Assembly (NCBI RefSeq): GCF_904846615.1
Contig: NZ_CAJHBK010000002.1
Coordinates: 1 to 47,460 of the forward strand
Length of the DNA: 47,460 bases
Reading direction: 5' to 3'
From: Psychrobacter sp. JCM 18902
GTDB taxonomy: Bacteria > Pseudomonadota > Gammaproteobacteria > Pseudomonadales > Moraxellaceae
The translations under genes and the position numbers were made by a program. The notes under the pieces are model-generated. The model saw nothing but the letters and a program-made list of their open reading frames with translations. It did no database searches and was not told the DNA's origin. Of the stretch, positions 16,904 through 25,828 are shown piece after piece; the first letter of the stretch is position 1; each line of letters opens with the position of its first letter.

Positions 16904-16926
16904 TATAAAAAATCGGATTTTTTATA
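16904..16926 (+). terminator. Hairpin after the partition operon
   Basis: TATAAAAAATC and GATTTTTTATA form a tight inverted repeat two bases after the parG-like stop. The gap up to 17258 holds no convincing gene; it also has GGGGCT/AGCCCC at 17184-17198. Confidence 0.5.
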
Positions 16927-17208
16927 CCTAAAAAAAGGATATGTATAAAAAACTCAAAAAACTATATATATCATCGAACGCTGTGTACCTTTCTAGTATC
17001 ATCAGATGCTTGTTTTCTTAAGCCAGACGTAGAAGCAAGCTGCAAAAAAAATGCCCATGGCAAAACAAGCACTGTTTCCTATATCAGTACCATATAATAG
17101 AACCAAAAACGGTTAGCAGTGCTAAGGTATATTGCCCTTAATCAAAGCGTACTCAATAACGATTTAAGTTACACAAAATATAAGGGGCTTCTAGCCCCAT
17201 CATTATTC

Positions 17209-17625
17209 TGAACCGCCCCGAGATTGTCGGAGACTCAACTTTCTGAGAGAATACGACAATGAAAAGACAAACCTACACTCCTGAGATTAAAAAACGCGCC
17301 GTTCGCATGCTGATTGAAGCATTAAACGATTACACCTCTATGTGGTCAACCATTCAAGTTATAGTACTGAAAATAGAATCTACTTTTGGAACATTGTGGT
17401 CATGTCATAAAAAGCGCACTAATGAAACCATACTAACCAACATTCAAGACTAAGCTACACATACTAAAGAGCTTGAACGTGAAAATAAGAAGCTTACGTA
17501 AGCCAGTTAGATTACAGTAAAAGCCGCTTTTTTCGCCCAAGGAGAGATAGGACATACAATCCAGTTGTGGCTCAGTTTATTGATAACAATAAGTGTGTCT
17601 ACGGTATTAGAGCAATATTGACTGT
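17209..17625 (+). pseudogene. IS3-family element remnant (orfA/orfB fragments)
   Basis: An end-like sequence TGAACCGCCCCGAGA begins at 17209. An orfA start at 17259 encodes MKRQTYTPEIKKRAVRMLIE, typical of IS3-family OrfA, then diverges and stops at 17453. Beyond it, other frames read KELERENKKL and FFAQGEIG, then VVAQFIDNNKCVYGIRAI, the OrfA end and OrfB start of the same family with deletions. No full transposase or right end is present. Similar IS ends lie at 6193-6290. Confidence 0.75.
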
Positions 17626-17698
17626 GCAATATAGAAGATATGCAATAAAATTATTTTCTACCTTTAATAAAATGCAGCAACCTAAACAAGGGTAAATT

Positions 17699-18625
17699 AT
17701 GAGTAATTCAGATAACCACAGTCACCAAGCTCCAAACCCTAAAAATATGAATAAGGCTTTCTATATTGGAATTGGTCTAAATTCTGCATTTACGCTCATC
17801 GAGTTCATAGTGGGCTACTCAACTAATTCATTAGCTTTAATCGCAGACGCTAGCCACAACTTAAGTGATGTTGCCAGTTTAATAATCTCGTTAATTGGAA
17901 TGAAATTAGCACAGAAAGCATCTACTACGCTTTATACCTATGGCTACAAAAAAGCTTCTATAATGGCTTCTCTTATTAACGCCATATTGTTAGTTACAAT
18001 CGTTATAGGTATTGCGTATGAGGCCTTGGGTCGATTTGATACCATACCGGAAGTTGCAGGAAAAGTTATTATTATTACAGCTCTAATAGGTGTATTTATA
18101 AATACTGTTTCTGCTTTTGCATTCTACAAAGGTCAAAAAGACGATATTAATGTTAAAGGTGCTTTCTTGCATCTAATGGTAGATGCATTGGTCTCTGTAG
18201 GTGTCGTTATCTCGGGCATTATTATTTACTATACAAGTTGGAATATCGTTGATCCTCTAGTTAGCTTGATTATTTCAGTCGTGATACTGTTATCGACTTG
18301 GGGTCTACTAAAAGAGAGTATCAAGCTTGCTATTGACGGAGTACCTCAAAATGTTGATCTCAGTAAAATCACTGCTATCTTAGAGAGCTATAAATTTATT
18401 CAAAACTTTCATCATCTGCACATCTGGGCCTTGAGTACCACTGAGAATGCTCTGACAGTTCATATCGTACCGAAGAGCGATGTGACATTAGAAGAGACTC
18501 TTATTATGAAAGAAAATATTAAGGAAGATTTGGCGCATCAGAATATACAACATGCAACTATTGAATTTGGTATTAAGGCAGATGACAATCAAAAATCGCG
18601 TGCATTAAATGAAAGTATCAACTAA
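17699..18625 (+). CDS. czcD: Cation diffusion facilitator (CzcD-like Zn/Cd/Co efflux)
   Basis: 308 residues with six hydrophobic segments and a C-terminal cytoplasmic domain (about 215-290). The metal-site motifs are ADASHNLSDV in TM2 and HLMVDALVSVG in TM5, the H/D pairs characteristic of CDF proton antiporters. An N-terminal His-containing stretch (DNHSHQ) is typical of CzcD. It exports Zn, Cd or Co from the cytoplasm; exact specificity is not readable. It stands alone between an IS3 remnant and lnt, with a TA-rich upstream region. Confidence 0.88.
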   Translation: MSNSDNHSHQAPNPKNMNKAFYIGIGLNSAFTLIEFIVGYSTNSLALIADASHNLSDVASLIISLIGMKLAQKASTTLYTYGYKKASIMASLINAILLVTIVIGIAYEALGRFDTIPEVAGKVIIITALIGVFINTVSAFAFYKGQKDDINVKGAFLHLMVDALVSVGVVISGIIIYYTSWNIVDPLVSLIISVVILLSTWGLLKESIKLAIDGVPQNVDLSKITAILESYKFIQNFHHLHIWALSTTENALTVHIVPKSDVTLEETLIMKENIKEDLAHQNIQHATIEFGIKADDNQKSRALNESIN

Positions 18626-18811
18626 AAGATGATAGACCGTATATAGCTATCTCTTTTTAAGTATGAGGCGCGTGCTTTATGTCGACATAATTTTTTCAAT
18701 CAGTTCTTATGTGATCAATAGTTTAAAACTTTTATATTTACGTGCGTTAGGACGTTACCTAGAAAAAATAAAAAACTTACGCTGATTAAATTATTATAAT
18801 TAAGTTTACTA

Positions 18812-20380
18812 TTACCCTCGTCCTCTAAGTGTGGTTAGACCTTTGCCAAAATAGCTTAGTAGTAATAACAGAGTTATTATTATCAAGATAGGATAATTTC
18901 CCATAAGCATAAAGGGAGTGTTACCAACCCGTGCCTGTATCTCACCACGTAGTACAGTACGCTCAAACTGCGGTGCGCGTTCTACAATACGACCTTTATG
19001 GTTAATGATAGCGGTAACACCAGTATTGGTCGCTCGAATAAACCAGCGCCCGTTCTCAAGCGCGCGCATTTGTACCATTTGCAAATGTTGCAATGGTCCT
19101 GCTGAAGTGCCAAACCAGGCATCGTTAGAGACCGTCAACAAAAAGTCAGTATCGATGGCATTTTTACGCGTGGTATCTGGATAAGCTACCTCATAACAGA
19201 TAGCCGTCCCTATATTGTGTCCACGCACCTGTAGCGGTGACTGCTGATCACTACCGCGACTATAGCTCTTAATATCCTGACTACCGGCCAAACTTGGGAA
19301 AATATCGAGCACGCCTTCAAATGGAATATACTCTCCAAAAGGCACCAGACGCTGCTTCTTGTATAGGCCTTCCGCTTCTACACCTCGAGCAATCACGCTA
19401 TTGTAAAATGGGGGATACTTATCCGTACTGGCATTGAATGCCGCTTTATCCTTATAAGGGATACCAGTTATCCATGTCGTATTGGTCGCATTAGCCATTT
19501 CTATCATTTCACTAATAAAGCCCGCAGCCTCATCCTGAAACATCGGAATAGATGATTCAGGCCACACCACAACATCACGTCCCCACTCAGTGCGCGTTAA
19601 CTTCGCATAAATCTTTAGCGTTTCTACTTGATATTGAGTCAGCCACTTTATATCTTGTGAAATATTACCTTGAATCAATGACACTGACAGATCAGGTGTG
19701 CCCTTAGGTTTTGTCCATTGCGGATTGACCAGCCATAATGATGTGCTAATGGCCAATAACAGTACAGAAACGACGGCATAACTACTGCGCCGAAGCAGTA
19801 GCTCTACTAAACTTGCAGCCAATAGTATGGCAACAAAAGAGACGGCAAAAACACCAGCAACGGGTGCTAAGGACGATAACCAATACTCTTCAGTAAACGC
19901 ATAACCAACAAACAGCCACGGAAAGCCTGTGAATAACCAAGTTTTTAACCATTCTTGTAGCACCCAAAGAGCAGCAAATGAAAAGGGTTGTTTGCCTACC
20001 ATACGGTTAAAGGCTAGTGCTAAAAATCCATGAAACAGTCCCATACCGAGACCCATCAATCCAATCATAATCAATGCGAGCCACGTTGGAGTATCGCTAT
20101 AATCATGGATAGCTGTATAGAGCCAAAAGCCGCCGACGCACCATAGCCCCATACCGTAAGCTTCACCGATAATAAAAGCGCGACGACCACTCATATTTGG
20201 CACCAACAGCGCATATAAAATCGCTGGTGACACTATTGCTAGCGGCCAGAACCCATAAGGCGATAATGCAAATAAAAAAATAGCCCCTGCAAGCCATGCT
20301 GCTACTAGCGTAAGCCATAGCGGTAATTGATTTAAGTGAGTACTCAAACGCTTTTGTAGACTAATAGTAGACAGGTGCAT
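18812..20380 (-). CDS. lnt: Apolipoprotein N-acyltransferase Lnt
   Basis: 522 residues, normal for Lnt. The N-terminal half has six or more membrane segments and the C-terminal half is a nitrilase-like domain. The catalytic triad is visible as Glu in VVWPESSIPMF, Lys in GLYKKQRLVPFGEYIPF and Cys in GTAICYEVAYPD. Lnt adds the third acyl chain to lipoproteins, completing what Lgt and LspA (also here) begin. It is convergent with the CDF gene and divergent from copG. Lnt is usually chromosomal; on this plasmid it probably serves the CopG lipoproteins. Confidence 0.95.
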   Translation of the reverse strand: MHLSTISLQKRLSTHLNQLPLWLTLVAAWLAGAIFLFALSPYGFWPLAIVSPAILYALLVPNMSGRRAFIIGEAYGMGLWCVGGFWLYTAIHDYSDTPTWLALIMIGLMGLGMGLFHGFLALAFNRMVGKQPFSFAALWVLQEWLKTWLFTGFPWLFVGYAFTEEYWLSSLAPVAGVFAVSFVAILLAASLVELLLRRSSYAVVSVLLLAISTSLWLVNPQWTKPKGTPDLSVSLIQGNISQDIKWLTQYQVETLKIYAKLTRTEWGRDVVVWPESSIPMFQDEAAGFISEMIEMANATNTTWITGIPYKDKAAFNASTDKYPPFYNSVIARGVEAEGLYKKQRLVPFGEYIPFEGVLDIFPSLAGSQDIKSYSRGSDQQSPLQVRGHNIGTAICYEVAYPDTTRKNAIDTDFLLTVSNDAWFGTSAGPLQHLQMVQMRALENGRWFIRATNTGVTAIINHKGRIVERAPQFERTVLRGEIQARVGNTPFMLMGNYPILIIITLLLLLSYFGKGLTTLRGRG

Positions 20381-20619
20381 CGCAAATTATCCAAAATTAT
20401 GAGCCTTGAATTTTTAATCAAAATCCAAAACTCAGATAGACCCGTTAATACTACAGGCAGCATTTCAAAATAAAAACTGCTTATGATACCAGTCCGCACT
20501 GCTCAATGTATAAATTTACGTACCCCGTTTGATGGGTTATTATGCTACATTACCAAACGATATGAAGTGTTACTTGACCTTCTATAGCTCACAATATCTA
20601 CAGTACATGAGAGAGCACT

Positions 20620-21270
20620 ATGACCCCCTTAAAAATAAAATCCAGTCTTATATTCAATCGTCATCTGTCTAAGGGGTTGCGTGGTACGCTGGTGTTACTT
20701 GCCGCCTCATCACTATTTGCTTGTAGCCAACCGAGTAGTGGCGTATCTGATGCAAACACAACATCAGTAACAACCGAAAATGCAACAGCTATCACTTTAA
20801 AGGAAGATGAACCAAACGCTAAAAGTGCTCACATGATGACAAGGTCAGTAAGTAAACCAGACCTACTAAAAAACGTCTCAGCTACGGTCTATAAAGATGC
20901 CAATTGCGGCTGCTGTAAAGAATGGATAAGTCATGCAGAAGATAATGGTCTAAGTGCAACCGCGCAAGATGTTGCGGACTTAGCCGTATTTAAAGAGCGC
21001 TACAGCGTTCCAACTGAGATGCGTTCTTGCCATACTGTAGTCACTACTGATGATTACGTCTTTGAAGGTCATGTACCTGCTAAGTATATGGCGCAGTTTT
21101 TAGAAAATCCGCCAGTACAAGCTATGGGTCTTGCCGTACCTGGCATGCCTGTTGGTAGCCCAGGTATGGAGTATCAAAATAAATTCATGCCCTATCAGGT
21201 TATGCAGCTCAATAAAGACGGGACGACCCAAGTTTATGCTGATATTGAATCGGTAGAGCAGCAATTATAG
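20620..21270 (+). CDS. copG: CopG (DUF411) copper-binding lipoprotein, copy 1
   Basis: 216 residues. A lipoprotein signal ends in SSLFAC (lipobox L-F-A-C near residue 35), followed by a disordered linker (about 40-80). The DUF411/CopG domain has the cysteine motif DANCGCCKEW, a further cysteine in MRSCHTVVTT, and FEGHVPAKYMAQFL. CopG proteins of other bacteria bind a copper cluster through such cysteines and are linked to copper resistance. A paralogue with the same domain lies at 45974-46612. It starts the segment that leads into CHAP gene B. Confidence 0.88.
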   Translation: MTPLKIKSSLIFNRHLSKGLRGTLVLLAASSLFACSQPSSGVSDANTTSVTTENATAITLKEDEPNAKSAHMMTRSVSKPDLLKNVSATVYKDANCGCCKEWISHAEDNGLSATAQDVADLAVFKERYSVPTEMRSCHTVVTTDDYVFEGHVPAKYMAQFLENPPVQAMGLAVPGMPVGSPGMEYQNKFMPYQVMQLNKDGTTQVYADIESVEQQL

Positions 21271-21635
21271 TGTGTTAGCAGTTAAGAATACTTTGATTAT
21301 AGTGTTAGCGTTAAAAGTAAATGAGGCAGGTATAAGACTGTTCTATTGCTTATAAAATGATTCTTCATCAAAAAAATCATTAGCTATTGCGACTTTAAAA
21401 GCAAAAACAACTTTGAATTTGTAACTTTTGATGACAATGTAAGCGGATTTATCGGTTATTAACCCTTAAAATAGATAAATAATTAAGGGTTAATACAAGA
21501 ATATACAGGATGTATCGAAACAATTACGTAATATTACATAAGCCAGTAGGGAATTAACATCTATATTAATATTATAAATTATTATATTATCTTAATAATT
21601 AGTTAGACCCTATATAGGGTAATTACTTCATCAAT

Positions 21636-21692
21636 AAAAAAACGTCTGAGGGTTAAATCTGTAATTTAGATTTAACCCTCAGACGTTTTTTT
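21636..21692. terminator. Perfect 25-bp hairpin (bidirectional terminator), copy B
   Basis: 21636-21660 and 21668-21692 are exact reverse complements with seven A before and seven T after. Compared with 4716-4772, two base pairs differ and both are compensated in the other arm. It lies 366 bases after copG. Confidence 0.85.
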
Positions 21693-22066
21693 GCTTATAA
21701 AACAGTAGAAATTGTTGTCAATTTAGTCAGCTATATTCTGTATATGTTACACAAACTTACATTGTAAAATGTGGAATATTAGCAATTTTTTCAACATCAA
21801 AAAAGTATTTTTGGGGTTTTTAAGGGTGATGACAGGCTAAACAGCCTATGCTAAAGTCGGCTTTGTGTTTTGGCCAGCAGCTTGATTTGCAACAGCTTCG
21901 TAAGACTTCAATGATGCTGTGATCGCCAATAATCATTTTTTATATGAATAATATGCAGCAGAAGTATCAGTCACTATGACGTATATATACTTGAGTTGTT
22001 GAAATTTAATTGACTGCGCTGTTGTTGATAACAGACCATTTTGAATTAACCGTAGGTATTAGATTT
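21693..22066 (+). other. Conserved 5' leader of CHAP hydrolase gene, copy B
   Basis: Counterpart of 4773-5147. The shared block GTGATGACA...ACAGCCTATGCTAAAGTC is here GTGATGACAGGCTAAACAG followed by CCTATGCTAAAGTCGG. The final 85 bases before the start codon are nearly identical in both copies. No ORF of note. Confidence 0.5.
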
Positions 22067-22789
22067 ATGAAACAGGCTTTATTGATTTTGTCAGTACTGG
22101 GTATGGGCATAGCACAAACGAGTGGTGCTGCTATCACAATCTCTCAAACAAATAATACCATCACCAATACTTCTGTGGCATCAAACTACGGTTCATCAAA
22201 AAACATCTATAGCACTAGCAGTGGTGCTTATGTTTCTAGTAATGACGAAATCAGTCAAGCTATTAGCAACCTAAGTGCGCAGGCTAAGCAAAAAGAGAGT
22301 CGGCTTTCATCATTAAACAGCCGCTTATACGCTGAAAAACAACAGCAGCAAGTCAATACAGTTCCTGATAGCAATTCAGCCCCCGCTATCGCTGCTGCTC
22401 GTGCTTCACGAGTGGCTCTATCTGGTAGCTCTGGATACTGTGCCCGTTACGTACGTAAAGCACTACAATCAGCAGGTTATGAGTTCACCCCCAATCCTTC
22501 AGCCTATCAGTACGCCACTCGTGGCACGCTTGATAAAGCAGGTTTTAGCAAAATCAGTAATGATATGCCAACCCAAGTAGGTGATGTTATTGTCTATGAT
22601 CGCTCATCAAAGCGTCCACATGGCCATATCCAAATCTTTGATGGCGAAAACTGGATTTCTGATTTCCGTCAGAACAGCATCAGCCCATACAGTGGTGTCT
22701 ATGCTTATACCACATGGCGTGATTCAAAATACGTGGATGACGCATCCGCATCAGATCGGAATATCTACCTTGCTATGAATGATAAATAA
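22067..22789 (+). CDS. Secreted CHAP-domain peptidoglycan hydrolase, copy B
   Basis: 240 residues, same length as the copy at 5148-5870 and nearly identical in the CHAP domain (SSGYCARYVRKAL, RPHGHIQIFDGENW). Differences cluster in the low-complexity region (residues 22-85), for example TISQTNNTITNTS here against TTFQTSNNITNIS. The signal peptide is identical. The catalytic cysteine and histidine are kept, so both copies may be active. It is upstream of convergent cadR. Confidence 0.85.
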   Translation: MKQALLILSVLGMGIAQTSGAAITISQTNNTITNTSVASNYGSSKNIYSTSSGAYVSSNDEISQAISNLSAQAKQKESRLSSLNSRLYAEKQQQQVNTVPDSNSAPAIAAARASRVALSGSSGYCARYVRKALQSAGYEFTPNPSAYQYATRGTLDKAGFSKISNDMPTQVGDVIVYDRSSKRPHGHIQIFDGENWISDFRQNSISPYSGVYAYTTWRDSKYVDDASASDRNIYLAMNDK

Positions 22790-22828
22790 GACCTGATAAG
22801 TCAGCACAACATAGTTATTATTTCCTCC

Positions 22829-22869
22829 AACCCCAGTAGTGATCTTAATATCATTGCTGGGTTTTTTTG
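22829..22869 (+). terminator. Rho-independent terminator after CHAP gene B
   Basis: AACCCCAGTAGTGAT pairs with ATCATTGCTGGG and is followed by seven T. It matches the terminator at 5911-5949. Confidence 0.85.
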
Positions 22870-22937
22870 TGCTTAACATCAGGGTGTATTTAACCTTTCA
22901 TGATTTGATCAGTCAGAAATGAACACTACTAATATCA

Positions 22938-23348
22938 TTACTCATGACAAGAATTATCGGCAAGAGCCTTTAATATCCCACATGATACCGCTGGTGCACT
23001 ACTTGCACATTTCTGGCGCAAAACAGTCAAGTGCTGCTTTAAGTGCATCAGTTCTTCCATTCGTATTTCTACAGCATAAATTTGCTTATCTAGTAAGGAG
23101 CTCACATCACCACAGTCTTTATCAGGTTCCTCCCAAAACTCAAGTAAGATTCGTACTTCGTCTAGAGCCATGTCAAGCGTACGGCAGTGTAGGATAAATT
23201 GTAGACGCTCAATGTGCTCTTCATTATATAAACGATAATTCCCTGCGCTGCGAGAAGGCTCAGGTAATAAGTGCTCCTTTTCGTAATAGCGAATGGTTTC
23301 CACTGTGGCACCTGTGCGTTTAGCGAGCTCACCAATTTTGATTGTCAT
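22938..23348 (-). CDS. cadR: MerR-family Cd/Pb-responsive regulator CadR/PbrR
   Basis: 136 residues. An N-terminal MerR winged helix (KIGELAKRTGATVETIRYYE) is followed by a long dimerisation helix. The metal-site cysteines are in PDKDCGDV (about 77), QKCASS (about 112) and the tail AVSCGILKAL...NSCHE, as in CadR/PbrR. It is divergent from cadA with a MerR-type promoter between them (23435-23465), where it would activate cadA on binding Cd or Pb. Confidence 0.92.
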   Translation of the reverse strand: MTIKIGELAKRTGATVETIRYYEKEHLLPEPSRSAGNYRLYNEEHIERLQFILHCRTLDMALDEVRILLEFWEEPDKDCGDVSSLLDKQIYAVEIRMEELMHLKQHLTVLRQKCASSAPAVSCGILKALADNSCHE

Positions 23349-23434
23349 AATAACCTCTATGATTTAAATAATTAAAGTGGCTATAAAGACTGGCGCTAGA
23401 GAAATTAAATTTTCAAAACTGAAGATAGACAACC

Positions 23435-23465
23435 TTGACTCTAAAGCCACTAGAGGGTTCATAAT
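23435..23465 (+). promoter_or_regulatory. MerR-type cadA promoter with CadR operator
   Basis: A -35 TTGACT (23435-23440) and a -10 CATAAT (23460-23465) are separated by 19 bases, the over-long spacer that MerR-type activators correct. The dyad CTCTA (23439-23443) / TAGAG (23451-23455) lies in the spacer. It matches the usual layout of cad and pbr promoters. Confidence 0.85.
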
Positions 23466-23490
23466 ACCATTATTCAAAGGGTAAATTATT

Positions 23491-25707
23491 ATGAAATATC
23501 ATATTGAAGGTATGGACTGTGCCAGTTGCATCGGCAAGATTGAAACGGCTTTGAAACGTATGCCTGGGGTTTCTGATGTTGAGCTAAATTTTGCTACAGA
23601 AACGCTAGAGCTAAGCTTGGCCCCTGATGCGCCGACTCAGGCTAGTGATATTGAAAAAACCATCAAAAGCCTAGGGTTCGGTATATCTGCCAATACTGGT
23701 CAACAAACTGTATCGGCTATTGATATTGACAGCGACAATCAGATGGCTCCGCAGGATAAGCGGTGGTGGCAAACTCAAAAAGGCAAACAGGTTGTTGGTC
23801 TCGGTATTTTGATGGGCAGCGCTTATGCACTGTCACTACTGTTCCCCGCTTATGGGATATGGGTGTTTGCCATCGCTGTGATTGTAGGCGTTTTTCCATT
23901 TGCACGCAAAGCCTTAGCACTGGCTAAAACAGGTTCATTCTTTTCAATTGAAACGCTGATGTCCGTCGCCGTGCTTGGCGCACTTATCATTGGTGAAGCT
24001 GAAGAGGCCGCAGCGGTTGTCTTTTTGTTCTCAATCGGTGAACTGTTTGAGAGTATCGCTGCTGATCGCGCTCGCGCTGGCATCAGAGCCTTATCATCGC
24101 TGGTTCCGAAAAGTGCGATTTTACTTGATGCTCAAGGTGGGCAGCGTAACGTTCCAGCGACTTCACTACAAGTGAATGACCTTGTGCTGGTGCGTCCTGG
24201 AGATAGGGTATCTGCTGATGGTTCCATTGTTCAAGGTGCGTCCAGCCTTGATGATTCGCCCGTGACGGGAGAGTCTGTTCCTGTTGCCAAGACGATGGGT
24301 GACAATGTATTTGCAGGGTCAATTAACATCGATGGTGTGCTCCAAGTGCGCGTAGAAAAGACAGCCGCCGATAACACTATTTCGCGCATTATTGATTTGG
24401 TAGAGCAAGCGCAAGCTTCCAAAGCACCCACTGCCCGTTTTATTGAGAAATTCAGTCGTTACTATACACCGGCTGTGATGGCTATTGCCGCCCTAATTAT
24501 CATCGTCCCACCGTTAACCATGGGCGGAGATTGGTCAACTTGGTTATATCGAGGTCTAGCCTTATTATTGATCGCTTGTCCTTGTGCTCTTGTGCTCTCA
24601 ACACCAGCTGCTATCGCCTCTGGTCTAGCGGTCGGTGCGCGCCGCGGCTTGCTGATCAAGGGCGGTAGTGCTTTAGAAACCATCGGCCAAGTGAAGACAG
24701 TCGCTTTTGACAAGACAGGCACTTTAACTGAAGGTAAACCACGCGTGACCGATGTTGTTGACATTACACAAGAGTATTCAAGTGTTCAAGGTCAGGATTC
24801 TCAGGATCAGGGTTCTCAAGGTAAAGATAAGGTATTGGCGCTCTTTGCCAGTGTGGAGACAGGTTCTAGTCACCCGCTTGCTGAAGCTATTGTCAGTCAT
24901 GCCAAAGCCGCCAAAGTTGTCATACCTGTGGCTTCTAAAGCTTCTGCTACTGCGGGTAAAGCGGTACACGCAACTATCGCTGGGCGCGCGCTAGCTATCG
25001 GTTCGCCTGTTTATGCCGCAGATGAGGCATCAATTTCAGCCGAGCAACAGGCACAAATCGAGGCGCTGCAAAATGAGGGCAAGACCGTCTCAGTTCTTTT
25101 CGATGAGCAAAGTCGAGAAGTGCTTGGATTGGTCGCACTAAGAGACGAGTTACGAGACGACGCTCATGAAGGTGTGGCTCAACTTAAAGCGATGGGTGTG
25201 CGCTCCGTCATGCTAACAGGCGACAACCGCTTAACCGCTCAAGCACTTGCCAGTAATTTAGACGTGGAATGGGAAGCTGAGCTGTTGCCTGAGGACAAAC
25301 TGCGCTTGCTTAACGAGATGAAGAATAACAGCAAAATAGCGATGGTGGGTGATGGTATTAACGATGCGCCAGCACTAGCAACCGCTGATGTTGGCATCGC
25401 GATGGGTGGTGGTACCGATGTGGCCATTGAGACGGCCGATATCGCATTATTAAAAAGTCGTGTTACAGACATGGCCCATCTGATTGCACTTTCGCGTGCC
25501 ACCATGCGCAACATTCATCAGAACGTCATTTTCGCTTTAGGTCTCAAAGGCGTCTTTCTGATCACGACCGTATTCGGCATTACTGGACTATGGATTGCGG
25601 TTCTAGCTGATGCTGGAGCAACAGTGCTCGTTACTCTCAATGCGTTACGTTTACTGCGCTTTAAAGGCGCGCCTCCACTGGTAACTCCGCCTAAAGTAGT
25701 TAAATAA
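23491..25707 (+). CDS. cadA: Cd/Zn/Pb-exporting P1B-type ATPase CadA
   Basis: 738 residues. One N-terminal metal-binding domain has GMDCASC (residues 4-10). Transmembrane segments follow, then TGES in DDSPVTGESVPV, the metal-channel CPC in IACPCALVLSTPAA, the phosphorylation site DKTGTLTEGKP, SSHPLAEAI and [16 protein letters not shown]. It exports Cd(II), Zn(II) or Pb(II) to the periplasm. A Gln/Ser/Asp-rich insertion (VQGQDSQDQGSQGKD) lies just after the phosphorylation site. It is controlled by CadR. A dead fragment of a second copy lies at 6105-6192. Confidence 0.95.
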   Translation: MKYHIEGMDCASCIGKIETALKRMPGVSDVELNFATETLELSLAPDAPTQASDIEKTIKSLGFGISANTGQQTVSAIDIDSDNQMAPQDKRWWQTQKGKQVVGLGILMGSAYALSLLFPAYGIWVFAIAVIVGVFPFARKALALAKTGSFFSIETLMSVAVLGALIIGEAEEAAAVVFLFSIGELFESIAADRARAGIRALSSLVPKSAILLDAQGGQRNVPATSLQVNDLVLVRPGDRVSADGSIVQGASSLDDSPVTGESVPVAKTMGDNVFAGSINIDGVLQVRVEKTAADNTISRIIDLVEQAQASKAPTARFIEKFSRYYTPAVMAIAALIIIVPPLTMGGDWSTWLYRGLALLLIACPCALVLSTPAAIASGLAVGARRGLLIKGGSALETIGQVKTVAFDKTGTLTEGKPRVTDVVDITQEYSSVQGQDSQDQGSQGKDKVLALFASVETGSSHPLAEAIVSHAKAAKVVIPVASKASATAGKAVHATIAGRALAIGSPVYAADEASISAEQQAQIEALQNEGKTVSVLFDEQSREVLGLVALRDELRDDAHEGVAQLKAMGVRSVMLTGDNRLTAQALASNLDVEWEAELLPEDKLRLLNEMKNNSKIAMVGDGINDAPALATADVGIAMGGGTDVAIETADIALLKSRVTDMAHLIALSRATMRNIHQNVIFALGLKGVFLITTVFGITGLWIAVLADAGATVLVTLNALRLLRFKGAPPLVTPPKVVK

Positions 25708-25828
25708 AACCCTTCGAAATCAATTAAAAACTAGAGATAGCAGCAGATTTCGGGGGTGGGTTCTAATAATAAAAATTCCACCGCTACAGTAAACTGCAAC
25801 CGCATTAGAGTAAATAAGGTTAGACCGT

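Larger units (their letters stand above)
21370..23023. repeat. Large direct duplication, copy B
   Basis: Partner of 4440-6104. It keeps the intact order of hairpin, leader, CHAP gene, terminator and cadR, followed by complete cadA. Coding and terminator parts align almost base for base; non-coding parts are more diverged, so the duplication is not recent or the non-coding DNA evolves faster. Confidence 0.85.

Noticed and set aside
17000..17115. Short minus-strand frame reading GTDIGNSACFAMGIFFAACF and then YVWLKK
   Set aside because: It looks like a membrane-protein tail, but is too short, has no good start or family match, and lies in debris next to the IS3 remnant.
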